Assembly: GCA_026261815.1 (NCBI GenBank)
Contig: JAMPIT010000379.1
Location: 7,328,001-7,392,000, forward strand
Source: Monarcha castaneiventris obscurior
Lineage: Eukaryota > Chordata > Aves > Passeriformes > Monarchidae
Direction of reading: 5' to 3'
Length of the DNA stretch: 64,000 nucleotides
The translations under genes were made by a program, and so were the position numbers. Of this stretch, positions 1 through 9,451 are shown piece by piece; the first letter of the stretch is position 1; each line of letters begins with the position of its first letter. The notes under the pieces are model-generated. The model was not told the DNA's origin. It worked only from the letters and a program-made list of their open reading frames with translations, and searched no databases.

Positions 1-3000
1 CTTTTTTTGTTTGTCCCTCTCTTCACACAAACCAAGCACAAATCAATGTATAGATGTGAGTAGAGATATTATGAAGAAACATTTCAACTTTTTTGTCTTT
101 AACTTTAGATATGCTAGATCTGAATTCTATCCAGTTTCATTCAGGGATAAAAGAAAAAAAAAGTGCTTCAAAATGTTTTAGTAGAGGAGAGGAGCAACTT
201 AGGTTTTTCCTTAACTTCTTAACTTTAAGCTGCCTTAAAAATTATCTTTTAATAGTAAGAAAGACGAGAATAAAGAAATACACCAGCACTGTAAAGAAAG
301 GAAACAGTATTTTCTATGTTTATTTGTTATGATTGATTTAGATGCCTAAGCATTTTTAATTGTGTTCATACAGATGTATAACTTAAATGTTTTTCTCATG
401 TTTTGCCAGAATTTTAACATGATTAGCACCTTGTACACAGTAGAAATCTCATGGTCTGAGATAGAAAATAAAGAGTTTAGCCACTGAAGGCCTTTCCTAC
501 CACAGCAGAAGCACTCCTGGTACACTTTAAATGAATTCCCTGATGAACAATTCACAGAATGAAGATTGAGATGCAAAGGCCGATTGCTTCAGGGCTTCAC
601 CAATATTAGAATGTTTCATCATATGCCATGCATTGCATAGTGTGTGAAAAGGCAAGGCTAAAACACTCATCTCGCAAACGTGTGTACTTAAAATCAAGCA
701 TTTGACTAATTCAGTTGAGCTTCAGGAAACTAAAATGTTCTTAAAGCCAAGCATGAAAACAGTGGAAAAAGAAAACAGACTGATAATCTGAAAGAAGTAA
801 TAAATATGATACACTAGCTATTAGATTGGAATTATATAATTGTTTCATGTGTGTTTCACTGCATAAAGCTTAAGCAATCGGTGCTGTTTTCTGAAAGTTT
901 CCTGATTATGCTGAAATTCCGTAAGCAAAATAATGTGATACGATAAATCAAGATGCAATAAATTATTTGGCCTTTTTATTTGGCATTTATAAATGTCTGG
1001 TTTGCATTTGCCATGAGAATCACAAATGATAACTCAGGGCACAAAAAGAATTAATGGATTTAAAACCTGCTCGTGCTGTGGAATCTTGCTATCATATTTC
1101 TTGTGTTGGTTCTGCTTACTGCTGGGTGCCGTGTGATTTTCCTCAGCAGGTGGAAAAGAATGTTGCTCTACAAGTGACCCTGTTAATAAGCAGATGAAAT
1201 TTTAGGTAGAACACTAGTGTAGGGAAGGTTTAGAAATTCAAGTGATCATCCATGCCAGCTTTGAAATTGTCACAATGAAAGGAAGCTGCATTATTTTTTA
1301 AAACAAGATGAATTAGAATTTAGATACAATTTTCCTGCTGTTGAGAAAGTTAGAAGAAATATTTAAGTCCATACAACTAATGTGTGATATAAACTACGCG
1401 GCTGTCGTTCATGGACAAGTGGAGCTCAGTTGTTCAGTGCGATACCGCACGTCCATCTGTTTCTTGTGGATTTTCAGAATTTATTTATCTGAGCAAAATC
1501 TCAGTTTACAATTAGATCTTGGTTACTAGGATAAAAGATACAATATAAAGATCTAAACAAATCATGGACATTGTATTTCTGTATAACAGAGAAAAAGGAG
1601 AAGAATGAGGTTTATGACTGCTGATGTTTCATGCAGGAAGTGAACGACTTGAAAGTTGAAGTCCTGGGCTAGAGGTGCCCTTATTTATTCTAAAAAGTCC
1701 TCAGAAAATCTTCAGGAAAAGACAGCACAAGTCACAAATTCTGCAGAATGTTTTGATTCAGAAGTGGGCCCAGAGTCTCCTGGTGTTTTCATCTTGCAGT
1801 TGTTGTTTATTGTCTTCTGGTGGTGCTGCCCAGCTTCTGCAGGTGAGAATATGTAGTTTATCTTACTTCCACGTAAAACAGAGCATTTGGATTCCAGCAC
1901 GCTGATTCCGATGTTTAACTCCTGTCGTGCTTGGGATTGTGGGAAGTACTGTGGCTTCAGCGCTTGGACTTCCATCGTGTACTTGACACTGCTCCTCTTG
2001 GTCACTCATCAGCTGTGATCAGAATCAGTGTTTGCAACTTGCTGTTTGTACTGCAGTCAGAGTTTCCTCTGCTAGGCTTTCTGCTATTCCAAAACTGTAA
2101 TCCCTCTGGACATCTTGTGAAGCATAAGTCTTATTCATCTGCTGGAGAGTTGTCTCTTGATTTTGTAGTTTATGGTGGACAGCTGCATTTTTGAAGTTGA
2201 ATGAAAATACACATGTCACATTGGCTCATCTTAATCTCAGTTTGAGATTCATTTGGCTTGAGGTCATGTGTCTTTCAGAAGGAAAGAAAAAAAACATCAT
2301 CAGTGTCTACAGTATGGAGGCTGGGAACGTGGAACTACTTGTAAAGTGTCTGTTTAATGCCTATGATAATTTCAAAGTTAATATTAGTTTTACAATGAAA
2401 TAGCATCCTGTAGGAATTTTGAGCCTAAGCTTTAGGACTTAAGGAAAATCATGTATTTCCAGTCTAGATGATGAGAATGATCAGTGATATCAAAAATTTG
2501 AAGGTTGCTTGTCAAATACTACAAAAAAAATTGAAATTCTTAAGTTCAAAGAATTTTGAGACTCTGTGGTTTTTATTATATGTGAAATGAAATTTCTGAT
2601 TGTGGAAATATTAAAAAAATACTTTTTTTTCCTGAAATACCAGCATCTGTGTGATTTTGACTATGCTACTTGTAGAAATTTGTAAGATAAATACGTCAAG
2701 TAATGACAGGATGGGTTCTGATGACTTGATTAAATTAAGACAGTCTTGTCACTTAAATGTTGTCAGGTTTAACAATGAAGTTAATGAGAGTTCCTGAACT
2801 ATATCTGGAAATTTTTCTGGATCTATAGAATTCAATGGCATTGCTTAAATAATTTTAACAAGATTTCAGAATTTCATTTTAAAGTTAAATAAATGTAGAT
2901 AAATGCCTCAATCAAATTGTGCTTTCTTCACTTCACATGGACTTCAAGTATTGTCAATCATGTTTTAATTTCTGACTTACTTGTATGACATATAAGATGT

Positions 3001-3005
3001 GTATC
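1..3005. other. AT-rich host DNA, no gene seen
   Basis: I found no convincing exon, RNA gene or recognisable repeat here. Open frames are short and lack family motifs. This is the left flank of the provirus. Confidence 0.6.
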
Positions 3006-3010
3006 TGCAC
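3006..3010. repeat. Probable target-site duplication, left copy
   Basis: The five bases before the left LTR read tgcac; the five after the right LTR (9447-9451) read cgcac. The one mismatch is a CpG-to-TpG type change, so a 5-bp duplication with one mutated copy is the simplest reading. A 6-bp duplication does not fit. Confidence 0.55.
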
Positions 3011-3352
3011 TGTCGCCCTTGAGGGCATGGCGATCTGGTTCTAAGGGTATCAGCACGGCAGCGTGGCCTATCTCGACGCTACTCGGTTCACAAGACACTG
3101 ACACTAATGTGGTGGATAGTCAAATGGCGTTTATTATCTTATCTCCTAAGGTTATATAGTCCAGGGGCTTCTCTGGTCAGGAAGGGGGGATTATGGGATG
3201 GCTAGGGTTAGTATGGAGTGGAAAACTACTGGGGTTAGTAAAGCTACATTCTTAAGGTGATGCTTATCAGTGGGAGAAAGGGGGGAGGGAGATTCCAAGC
3301 TGTCCCTGCTTCCCGTCACACCACGTAATCTTCCGTTCGCCTGTCCCTCACA
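3011..3352 (-). repeat. 3' LTR of the provirus
   Basis: 342 bp, beginning TGTGAGGG and ending GGGCGACA in viral sense (TG...CA ends). It matches the right LTR except at 3073, where viral-sense A replaces G. It carries TATATAA (rc of 3152-3158) and AATAAA (rc of 3130-3135). Confidence 0.95.
3130..3135 (-). terminator. Polyadenylation signal AATAAA in 3' LTR
   Basis: AATAAA on the minus strand lies about 23 nt downstream of the TATA box start, close to the expected U3/R border. In this LTR it would direct 3'-end formation of proviral transcripts. Confidence 0.7.
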
Positions 3353-3371
3353 TTTCCCCCCCCTTTTTTTT
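3353..3371 (-). promoter_or_regulatory. Polypurine tract
   Basis: Viral sense reads eight A, eight G, then AAA, directly before the TG of the 3' LTR. This is the expected place and composition for the plus-strand primer of reverse transcription. Confidence 0.9.
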
Positions 3372-3519
3372 AAAAATGAATGAGGTAGTTATAGGTATAG
3401 GCACTGAAGTGAGGTATGAGGTAGTAGCTTAACAAGGGAAAAAGGGGTTTGGTGCACCTGAGTAAATTTCGCAAGGCGAGGTAGAAAAGTCTTGCGACTG
3501 ACAGTGTTTACAGTTTGGT

Positions 3520-5472
3520 TTACAGCATTTGTTGGTGGTTTAAAAACAGAAAGTTGGCCCGTTTCAGACGGGTCTGGATAAAAGAAACCAGTTTGTTTAG
3601 CAGGCATGGTCCAAAGGTAAAAGCTAAAAGCAACATTGCCAGTGGACTTACTAATGTGGAAATTAGTGTGGTGAGTCATGGTGACTGATTGAACCAGGAC
3701 TCGAACCAGCTCTGCTGAGCTTCCCTGTCTTTCTGTCTCTGAGCCAGTCTATCTTGAAGTTTTGCCATGGAGTCTCTGACGATTCCTGTGTGGTCTGCAT
3801 AAAAGCAGCATTCCTTTTTTAAGGCAGCACACAAACCTCCTTGTTGCATGAACAAGAGGTCCAGTCCTCGCCTGTTCTGCAGAACTACTTCAGAGAGAGA
3901 GGAAACTGATTTTTTTAGAAAGGAGATGGATTTCTTGATCCTCTGCAGGTCTTCATCGATAGTCAGTTGTAGTTGAGACAGTCCTTGGTGTCGGGTCGCA
4001 AGAGCTGAGATACCTGTGGCTGTTCCAGCTGCTCCTAGGCCAAGCAGCATTGCAATTGTGACACCTGTTATTAGTTTTCTTTTGTGGAGTCGGCCGGGTT
4101 TTTTAAAAAGGTTGTACACCTCTTCATCTGAGTGGTACAGGACCCTAGGGACAATTAGAACTTGAACACAGAAGTCAGTGGAATCATTGAATTTGGCAAG
4201 AGATACACAAGGACTCACTCCGGATCGCTGACAAACCCACATCTCAGATGCAGACGGAATCACCCACTTATTCTTTTTGTTGGGCTTGGTTACTTTGGTG
4301 CAGATGTTGCCTTTCTTTGTTAAGGTTGCATTGCCAAAACATCTGCCCTTGCCCGTGACCTGACTCAGGGTGATTTCTCTGCGGGGAGTATCTCACCTGC
4401 ACTGGTGAGGTGCGTCGGCTGTGGAGTAACTGAAGGGGATATTTAAAGCAACTCCTTCGTAAAAAGGAGGTTTGACATCATAGCAAAGCTAGCAGGAATC
4501 GGTTAGGTTCGGGTTGGATTCATTCAGGGATAAAAAGGTAGCTTCTAACATACGAAAAACTGGATCTGGGTCAGATCCGGCTAAACTTATTTGGGAAGCA
4601 TCTGCATGACTGATCAGGGTATCAGTGACCTTTGTGGGCAAGGCTTTGGAGTGGGTTGTGTTTTTCCCTTTTAGCACATCTTTAATAACTTTGTTGGGCC
4701 CGACCGCCCGGGATGCTCGTGGCTGAAGCTTAATAATTTGCACATTCACCCACTCTTTTGACCCTTGAATGACTACTGTTCACGTCCTGCCTGTGGCCCA
4801 ACTAGGGTGATTTGGCTGCAAAACGGTCATGTTATAGTCAGTGCACCTCCGAGATTTAGTGAATTTATGACGGTTTCGATAGAATTTTTCTTGGAGGATG
4901 GCAGGTTGTTTACAGCTGGTGGGTGCCCAGGTGAATTGTAAAAATTCATCGGGTCTTTGAGGCTCCCACCCAGGTCCTGATGGTCTTGCGTCTGTAACAA
5001 TGGTTTCACAACCCCAGTATCCACAATACCCCCACCCCGGGTAATTGCAGTATTTTTTTCCTGGGTTTGAGGCTGGGCACCAATAGGATAGATGCATATG
5101 TGTAACACGAGGGGAATAGGGGTTTATTTTTGGCTTTCTAGGGAACAGATCAGTAACACGGATCACAAAAGATGGGGTGTTTGGTGTGGTGGTTTTTTTG
5201 AGCACCTTGTCATTTGACAGGTGTTGCATGACTCACCTGAATGGCTGATGAGAGTAATGATTTGAGCTGGCTTGTCCTTTGGCAACAAGCCCTAACAGCA
5301 AAATTACACAGAAACACTGTTGACGTCTGGGTCTCGCCGGTACAGAACTCTTTGGTGCTGCTTGACGGCTTGGAGGTCTGTCACTTTCTTCTGGAACAGG
5401 GGTGTACGCATTACGGGGGCGTCCCACAAGCATGTTTTGCAAACAGAAACTCACAATTTTCATTAGTCTCAT
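3520..5472 (-). pseudogene. env: env pseudogene, gamma-type envelope glycoprotein with five in-frame stops
   Basis: One frame runs 650 codons from ATG at 5472 to TAA at 3520-3522, a normal length for retroviral Env. Codons 1-79 hold a long leader with a hydrophobic core at 53-64 (signal peptide). SU has a cysteine- and tryptophan-rich receptor-binding part (about codons 120-150) and a CXXC site whose tryptophan codon is now a stop (codon 328). A basic HKRK cluster near 463-466 precedes a glycine/alanine-rich fusion peptide. TM has an immunosuppressive-type segment (531-547), CX6CC (Cys548, 555, 556) and a membrane anchor (about 600-630). Stops: codons 80 (TGA, 5233-5235), 231 (TGA, 4780-4782), 328 (TAG, 4489-4491), 360 (TGA, 4393-4395) and 599 (TGA, 3676-3678). 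No indel is needed anywhere. It overlaps the 3' end of pol by 62 bp. CXXC plus CX6CC marks gamma-type envelopes; avian leukosis-type Env has CX6CC but no SU CXXC. Confidence 0.93.
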
Positions 5473-7633
5473 TTTGCTCCTTTTGAAGGTCTGGCTTTAT
5501 TGATTTCAGTGGACACCACTTGATTCTGCCCTCTTTTTTGACAGCTGCGTACCCTCGCCCTGTAAGCACTAACCTCCAGCCCCGTTCCCATTCGCCCAGC
5601 TCGTTTTTGATTATAACCTTCGGGCCCTCCTCTAGTGCTCGGGTGGCCCAATGTTTTTGAGTGGGATTGTTTATTTCATCTCCCCTACAGAACTGATTCA
5701 GTGCTAGCAAAGCAGTTGCTAGTATACGCGCCTGGTCCCCTGAGGGGATGGAGTTTTTAAAGCCTTCTGCTTTTGCTAGTACTTTTAGCTTGGTTTTCAG
5801 AGTCTGATTTGCTCGCTCAACAATAGCCTGTCCAGTGCTATTATATGGGATGCCTTGCACTAAGGTGATGCCCCATTTCGCGGCAAATTCTTGCACCGGT
5901 TTGGAGGTGAAGTTGGAACCGTTGTCAGTTTTGATTTGCTTGGGGATACCAAGCCATGCCATAGCTGTCAGCCAGTGCTGAATTGTGGCTTTAGAGTTGG
6001 TTTTGGGGTGCTGTGTGGCCACGATCACTCCGCTGTAAGTGTCCACTGTCACTGCAAGCCACGCCCGGGGCTTCAGCAGTTGGCATAGAGTGAAGTCCGA
6101 CTGCCAGATTTCTGAGGGCTTGAGGCTTCTCGGGTTGACCCCACTGGACCATAGGGGTGACTTCTGGCAATGAGGACAGGTGGTTACTACATGTTTTGCG
6201 TCCGCTGTCGAGATCCCGCATCTCTTCGCCAGTGCTTTGGCTCCGATGTGGAGTGATTTATGCAATTGACGAGCTTTTTGCAATGTCCACACTTCCTTTG
6301 CTGCGGCATCTGCCTTGTCATTGCCGGTTTGGAAGTAACCTTTAATAGGATTGTGGCTGTTGACGTGAATGACAGACACTGTGCCCTGTCGCGAGGAGAG
6401 TGCTTCTTCCAGCATTAGGGCTGCTGCAGATGCTGACACACCTGGTCCTGACATGGCTAGGTAGAGCTTTGCCACAAATATAGAGTCCGTTACTATGTTG
6501 AGGTGTTCCTCCTGGAAAAGTCCACACGCTAAGACCACTGCTGCTGCTTCTAGCTGCTGGACTGACAATGTAGGATCATATTTCTTGATGTAATGCCACT
6601 GTTCTCCCACCTGCCACACCACTGCTGCAGTAGAAGTTGTGGAAGAGGCATCTGTGAAGACCGTCGGTCCTGGCAGTGGGCGGTCTGTGACCTTTGGTGG
6701 CATGTCTATGTCCACAATGTCCAGTAGCTGAGTCCAGGGTGGTCTGGCGGCGTAGGAGATCTCTCCTCTAAAACCTGCGAGAGCAAGGGCTAGGTACTCT
6801 GGTATCGTGGTTGATTCTGTCACTGGCTGCTTGCGGAAGGGAAGGTGAATTCTTGTTGGTTTAGTTCCCAGGTGTCTCAAGGCCAGTTTTCTGCCTTTCA
6901 TGATGAGGTTGGCGATGCACTCGATTCTTGGGGAGAAAGCACGAGCCGGTTTTCCCAGGACCACCCACTGGATCGGTCGGGACTTCTCAGAAGATCCTTG
7001 GGCCAGTGCTCCCACTCCTCCCTTCGGTGTGAAGTGGACATACAGATTAAGCGGCATGCTCGGGTTCCACCTGGCTAAAGTGCCAGTGGACATCTGATGT
7101 TCGATGAAATCAAGGGAGCTCGCTGCTTGTGGTGTCAGCTCCTTGGGTTCCTAGGGATGCTTTCCTTTCAGGAGGTCATATAAGGGATCCATGACCTCAG
7201 GAGGAATCAGGACGATGTTGCGGAGCCACTGCAGAGATCCCACGAGGCGCTGCACGTCATGAAGCGTCTTGATGTCTCGGCGGATCTTCACCTTGGGGGG
7301 TGTCACATAGGAATTTGTGATCCCCACTCCCAGGAAGGTCACGCAGGGTCCTTTCTTGATCTTTGCACTCGTGATCTCGAAGCCGTTTGCCTGGAGGGTC
7401 TCTGTAATTGTGGACACTAAGTGATTCACTTGGCTCGCTGATGGTGCAGCGACGAGGATGTCATCCATGTATTGGATGATGGTTGCAGCAGGATAGGAAT
7501 GTCGGACTGGCATCAGTGCCTTGTCCACGGTGATCTGGCATATGGTCGGGCTATTTACAAAGCCCTGTGGTAACACTTTCTACTGAAACCGAAGGTTGGG
7601 TCTGTTGCCATTTGGGGACACGACAGAAAAGGC
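5411..7633 (-). pseudogene. pol: pol pseudogene: partial RT, RNase H, integrase
   Basis: A single frame of 741 codons (stop included) starts abruptly inside reverse transcriptase at the deletion joint and ends at 5411. RT shows the LPQG segment and the YMDD catalytic box (7151-7576 part). RNase H follows from about 6664, with acidic residues in VFTDAS, QLEAA, IVTDS and DKAD. Integrase has the zinc motif H-x3-H...CPHC (residues 278, 282, 306, 309 counted from the Met at 7093), catalytic Asp351, Asp390 and Glu426 (exactly 35 residues between the last two), and a C-terminal DNA-binding region. Two stops interrupt it: TAG at 7580-7582, at the conserved tryptophan just before LPQG, and TAG at 7151-7153. 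Integrase looks most like the alpharetroviral type. Protease and the first part of RT are missing. Confidence 0.94.
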
Positions 7634-7640
7634 TATTTAT
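7631..7640 (-). other. Internal deletion joint, capsid to reverse transcriptase
   Basis: Upstream (viral sense) the gag frame reads good capsid up to about 7640. From 7633 onward another frame reads good RT leading to LPQG. A TAA in the RT frame at 7637-7639 sets the upstream limit of RT coding. The exact break and any microhomology cannot be fixed without an intact relative. Confidence 0.8.
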
Positions 7641-8009
7641 GAGTGTAGAAATAATGGTAGAGTCCATGCCTTTTTTTGAAATCGCTTTGACTATAGTTTG
7701 TATGTCTTTAGGATTAATGGGACTGTAAACTTGCTGTTGATTTCCGTCTTGTCCAGTAATTCTCACCGGGAAGGCATGAACTGTGGACATAGGAACCCAC
7801 TCTGCACATGCTATTTTTATTTGTCCCCAATCAGTAAATTGGTATTGTATTTGTTGTCCGGTATTAATTACAGCGGTATTTGTTTTCGCTTTTAATTGTG
7901 GCTGCTTTACTTTTGGTTCTGTGTCTCCGTCAGACTCCGATAGTTCAGAGCTGGTGGAGCTCTTGTCGGACTCAGAACCGGAAGTGAACTCAGATAGAAG
8001 TTCCGGTAA

Positions 8010-8640
8010 CTTGTGCTTTTTTTTGCGGCCCCGCCCCCGCTCCTCCCCCTGGGGGTGGTGCCGATCCCGCCCCCCGGGCTGGCCCTGCCTCCCGAGCAGC
8101 GTTGAGCACGGCTCTTGGCTGGGCATGCGCCCTCTGCTGCTCTCTCGCGCAAGCGCGTTTGTAGCTCCCTCTTCCCACTCATGCGCAGCAGCGAACACCC
8201 CCACTCTTTGTTCGTTCCCGCCGGTCGGACCCTGGCCCCGCCCGTCTCTTTGCTCGCCCGCGCCATTTTTAACCGGGTATGGCGGCGGCGGGGCGGCCGC
8301 CCTCACCCCTTCCCTATGTCTTTTCTCGTTTTCCCTCGCTTCGTCTGTTAACTCCTCCCAAAAAGACTTCGCATATTGCTGCGCCTCCAGCATGGATTCG
8401 CTGGCTGGCTGCGGGGAGATGGATGAGGAGACCGCAGACATTTGGGAAGGTTCCGCGGGGGGGGGTGGATCCGGCGGGCTTGGGGAGGGGGTCGGCAGGT
8501 TCCCTGGGGGCCCCGGGCCGTCTGAATTCAGTTTTGGGGAGAAGGGAAACGCGCCCGGTCCCCGCAGACCCCCGCTCTCCGATGGATCGCCCTCGGGGTC
8601 TGTCTGTGTCCCTGCCCCCACCCCTAGCTGAGGGGTAGCT
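8010..8640. other. GC- and CpG-rich block inside gag
   Basis: The proline/arginine-rich part of gag is strongly GC-rich with many CpGs, in contrast to the AT-rich host sequence on both sides. It also produces a 282-codon antisense frame (7783-8631, plus strand), which I take as a composition shadow. Confidence 0.65.
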
Positions 8641-8903
8641 AATAAACATGCACGCGCGGCTTTCCAGGTCTCTTGCTCCTCTATCGCCTGGCGTAAAGCC
8701 GCTTCTACTTTACCCCACGCTTTAAGATTTTTACCGCTACCCGAAGATTTTGTATCTTTCGCTAGAACGCTAGTACATTTCTCCCATATCTCTGGGTGTA
8801 AAATTTCTACAGGGCGTGCAATCGCCCCAAGCTCCAGAAGCCTTGCGATAGCAAGATAAAAGTCCTTAAGTTTGCATTTAATATTCCACTGTTTATAGAG
8901 TGT

Positions 8904-8909
8904 ACTTAC
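8904..8909 (-). promoter_or_regulatory. Candidate major 5' splice site in gag codons 8-9
   Basis: Minus strand reads GTAAGT directly after gag codon 7. Avian leukosis/sarcoma viruses place their major splice donor just inside gag, so env mRNA begins with a few gag codons. The position here fits that layout. No transcript data are available, and the base at -1 is T, not G. Confidence 0.5.
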
Positions 8910-8930
8910 AACCTTTGCCACCGCTTCCAT

Positions 8931-9101
8931 GGTGACCGTGGGTCCTCTGTGGGGGCGTCCCCCCCGCCTGAAGTCAGCTTCGCTTGCTTCGGCCGCTGAT
9001 CTTGTCCAGATGTGTCCCGCTGCCCGAGCTTTTCTTTTTTTTATTTTCTTTCGTTTTTCTTTTTTTAATTTTCTCCTTCTTTTCCCGGGTTTCGGCACCA
9101 T
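8931..9101 (-). other. 5' leader with an in-frame basic extension of gag
   Basis: The region between PBS and the gag ATG would hold the packaging signal. An ATG made from the spacer plus the first PBS bases (9099-9101) is in frame with gag and open for 57 codons, rich in Lys and Arg. The downstream ATG at 8930 has the better context and the family-typical start, so I treat this as leader. Confidence 0.6.
9083..9100 (-). promoter_or_regulatory. Primer-binding site for tRNA-Phe
   Basis: Viral sense reads TGGTGCCGAAACCCGGGA, the 18-base complement of the 3' end of vertebrate tRNA-Phe(GAA), CCA included. It starts four bases (TAAA) after the 5' LTR. The tRNA match is from my memory of the tRNA-Phe acceptor and T-arm. 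Confidence 0.88.
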
Positions 9102-9104
9102 TTA

Positions 9105-9446
9105 TGTCGCCCTTGAGGGCATGGCGATCTGGTTCTAAGGGTATCAGCACGGCAGCGTGGCCTATCCCGACGCTACTCGGTTCACAAGACACTGACACTA
9201 ATGTGGTGGATAGTCAAATGGCGTTTATTATCTTATCTCCTAAGGTTATATAGTCCAGGGGCTTCTCTGGTCAGGAAGGGGGGATTATGGGATGGCTAGG
9301 GTTAGTATGGAGTGGAAAACTACTGGGGTTAGTAAAGCTACATTCTTAAGGTGATGCTTATCAGTGGGAGAAAGGGGGGAGGGAGATTCCAAGCTGTCCC
9401 TGCTTCCCGTCACACCACGTAATCTTCCGTTCGCCTGTCCCTCACA
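9105..9446 (-). repeat. 5' LTR of the provirus
   Basis: 342 bp, TG...CA ends, identical to the left LTR apart from position 9167 (viral G). As the upstream LTR on the minus strand it would drive the provirus. Confidence 0.95.
9224..9252 (-). promoter_or_regulatory. Core promoter of the 5' LTR (TATA box) and adjacent AATAAA
   Basis: TATATAA (rc of 9246-9252) is a good TATA box. AATAAA (rc of 9224-9229) follows about 23 nt on, so transcription should start at or just after it. The polyadenylation signal may therefore fall largely outside the 5' end of the RNA. Confidence 0.7.
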
Positions 9447-9451
9447 CGCAC
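9447..9451. repeat. Probable target-site duplication, right copy
   Basis: cgcac, pairing with tgcac at 3006-3010 (four of five bases match). Confidence 0.55.

Larger units (their letters stand above)
7551..8930 (-). pseudogene. gag: gag pseudogene, 3'-truncated (MA, PPPPY region, start of CA)
   Basis: The ATG at 8930 lies in a strong ACCATGG context and starts MEAVAKVV, as in alpharetroviral matrix. The open frame is 459 codons. Residues 1-100 are MA-like; 140-165 are Pro-rich; 213-219 contain PPPPY, a PPxY late-domain motif for NEDD4-type ligases; 295-307 are basic; 315-338 are Ser/Asp/Glu-rich; capsid N-terminal sequence begins around 387. Real gag sequence ends near residue 435. The last ~24 codons, to a TAG at 7551-7553, are RT sequence read in the wrong frame across the deletion joint. 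The major homology region, nucleocapsid zinc knuckles and protease are absent. Unlike pol and env, gag has no internal stop. Confidence 0.93.
3011..9446 (-). mobile_element. Endogenous retrovirus, alpharetrovirus-like gag-pol with gamma-type env, internally deleted
   Basis: The provirus is complete at both ends and reads on the minus strand: 5' LTR (9105-9446), PBS, gag, pol, env, polypurine tract, 3' LTR (3011-3352). The LTRs are 341/342 identical, so the insertion is recent. A deletion near 7631-7640 joins the capsid N-terminal domain to mid reverse transcriptase, removing the rest of capsid, nucleocapsid, protease and the RT start; I infer roughly 2 kb lost. Pol carries two in-frame stops and env five, with no frameshift in either. 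It cannot make functional Gag-Pol or Env by itself. Whether its LTR is still transcribed cannot be seen from sequence. Confidence 0.95.

Noticed and set aside
3389..3679. 96-codon minus-strand frame at the end of env
   Set aside because: It lies in a different frame from env, whose own frame gives a proper membrane anchor and a stop at 3520.
7783..8631. 282-codon plus-strand open frame
   Set aside because: It is antisense to gag, sits in GC-rich Pro/Arg/Ser-coding sequence and has no family motif; a composition shadow.
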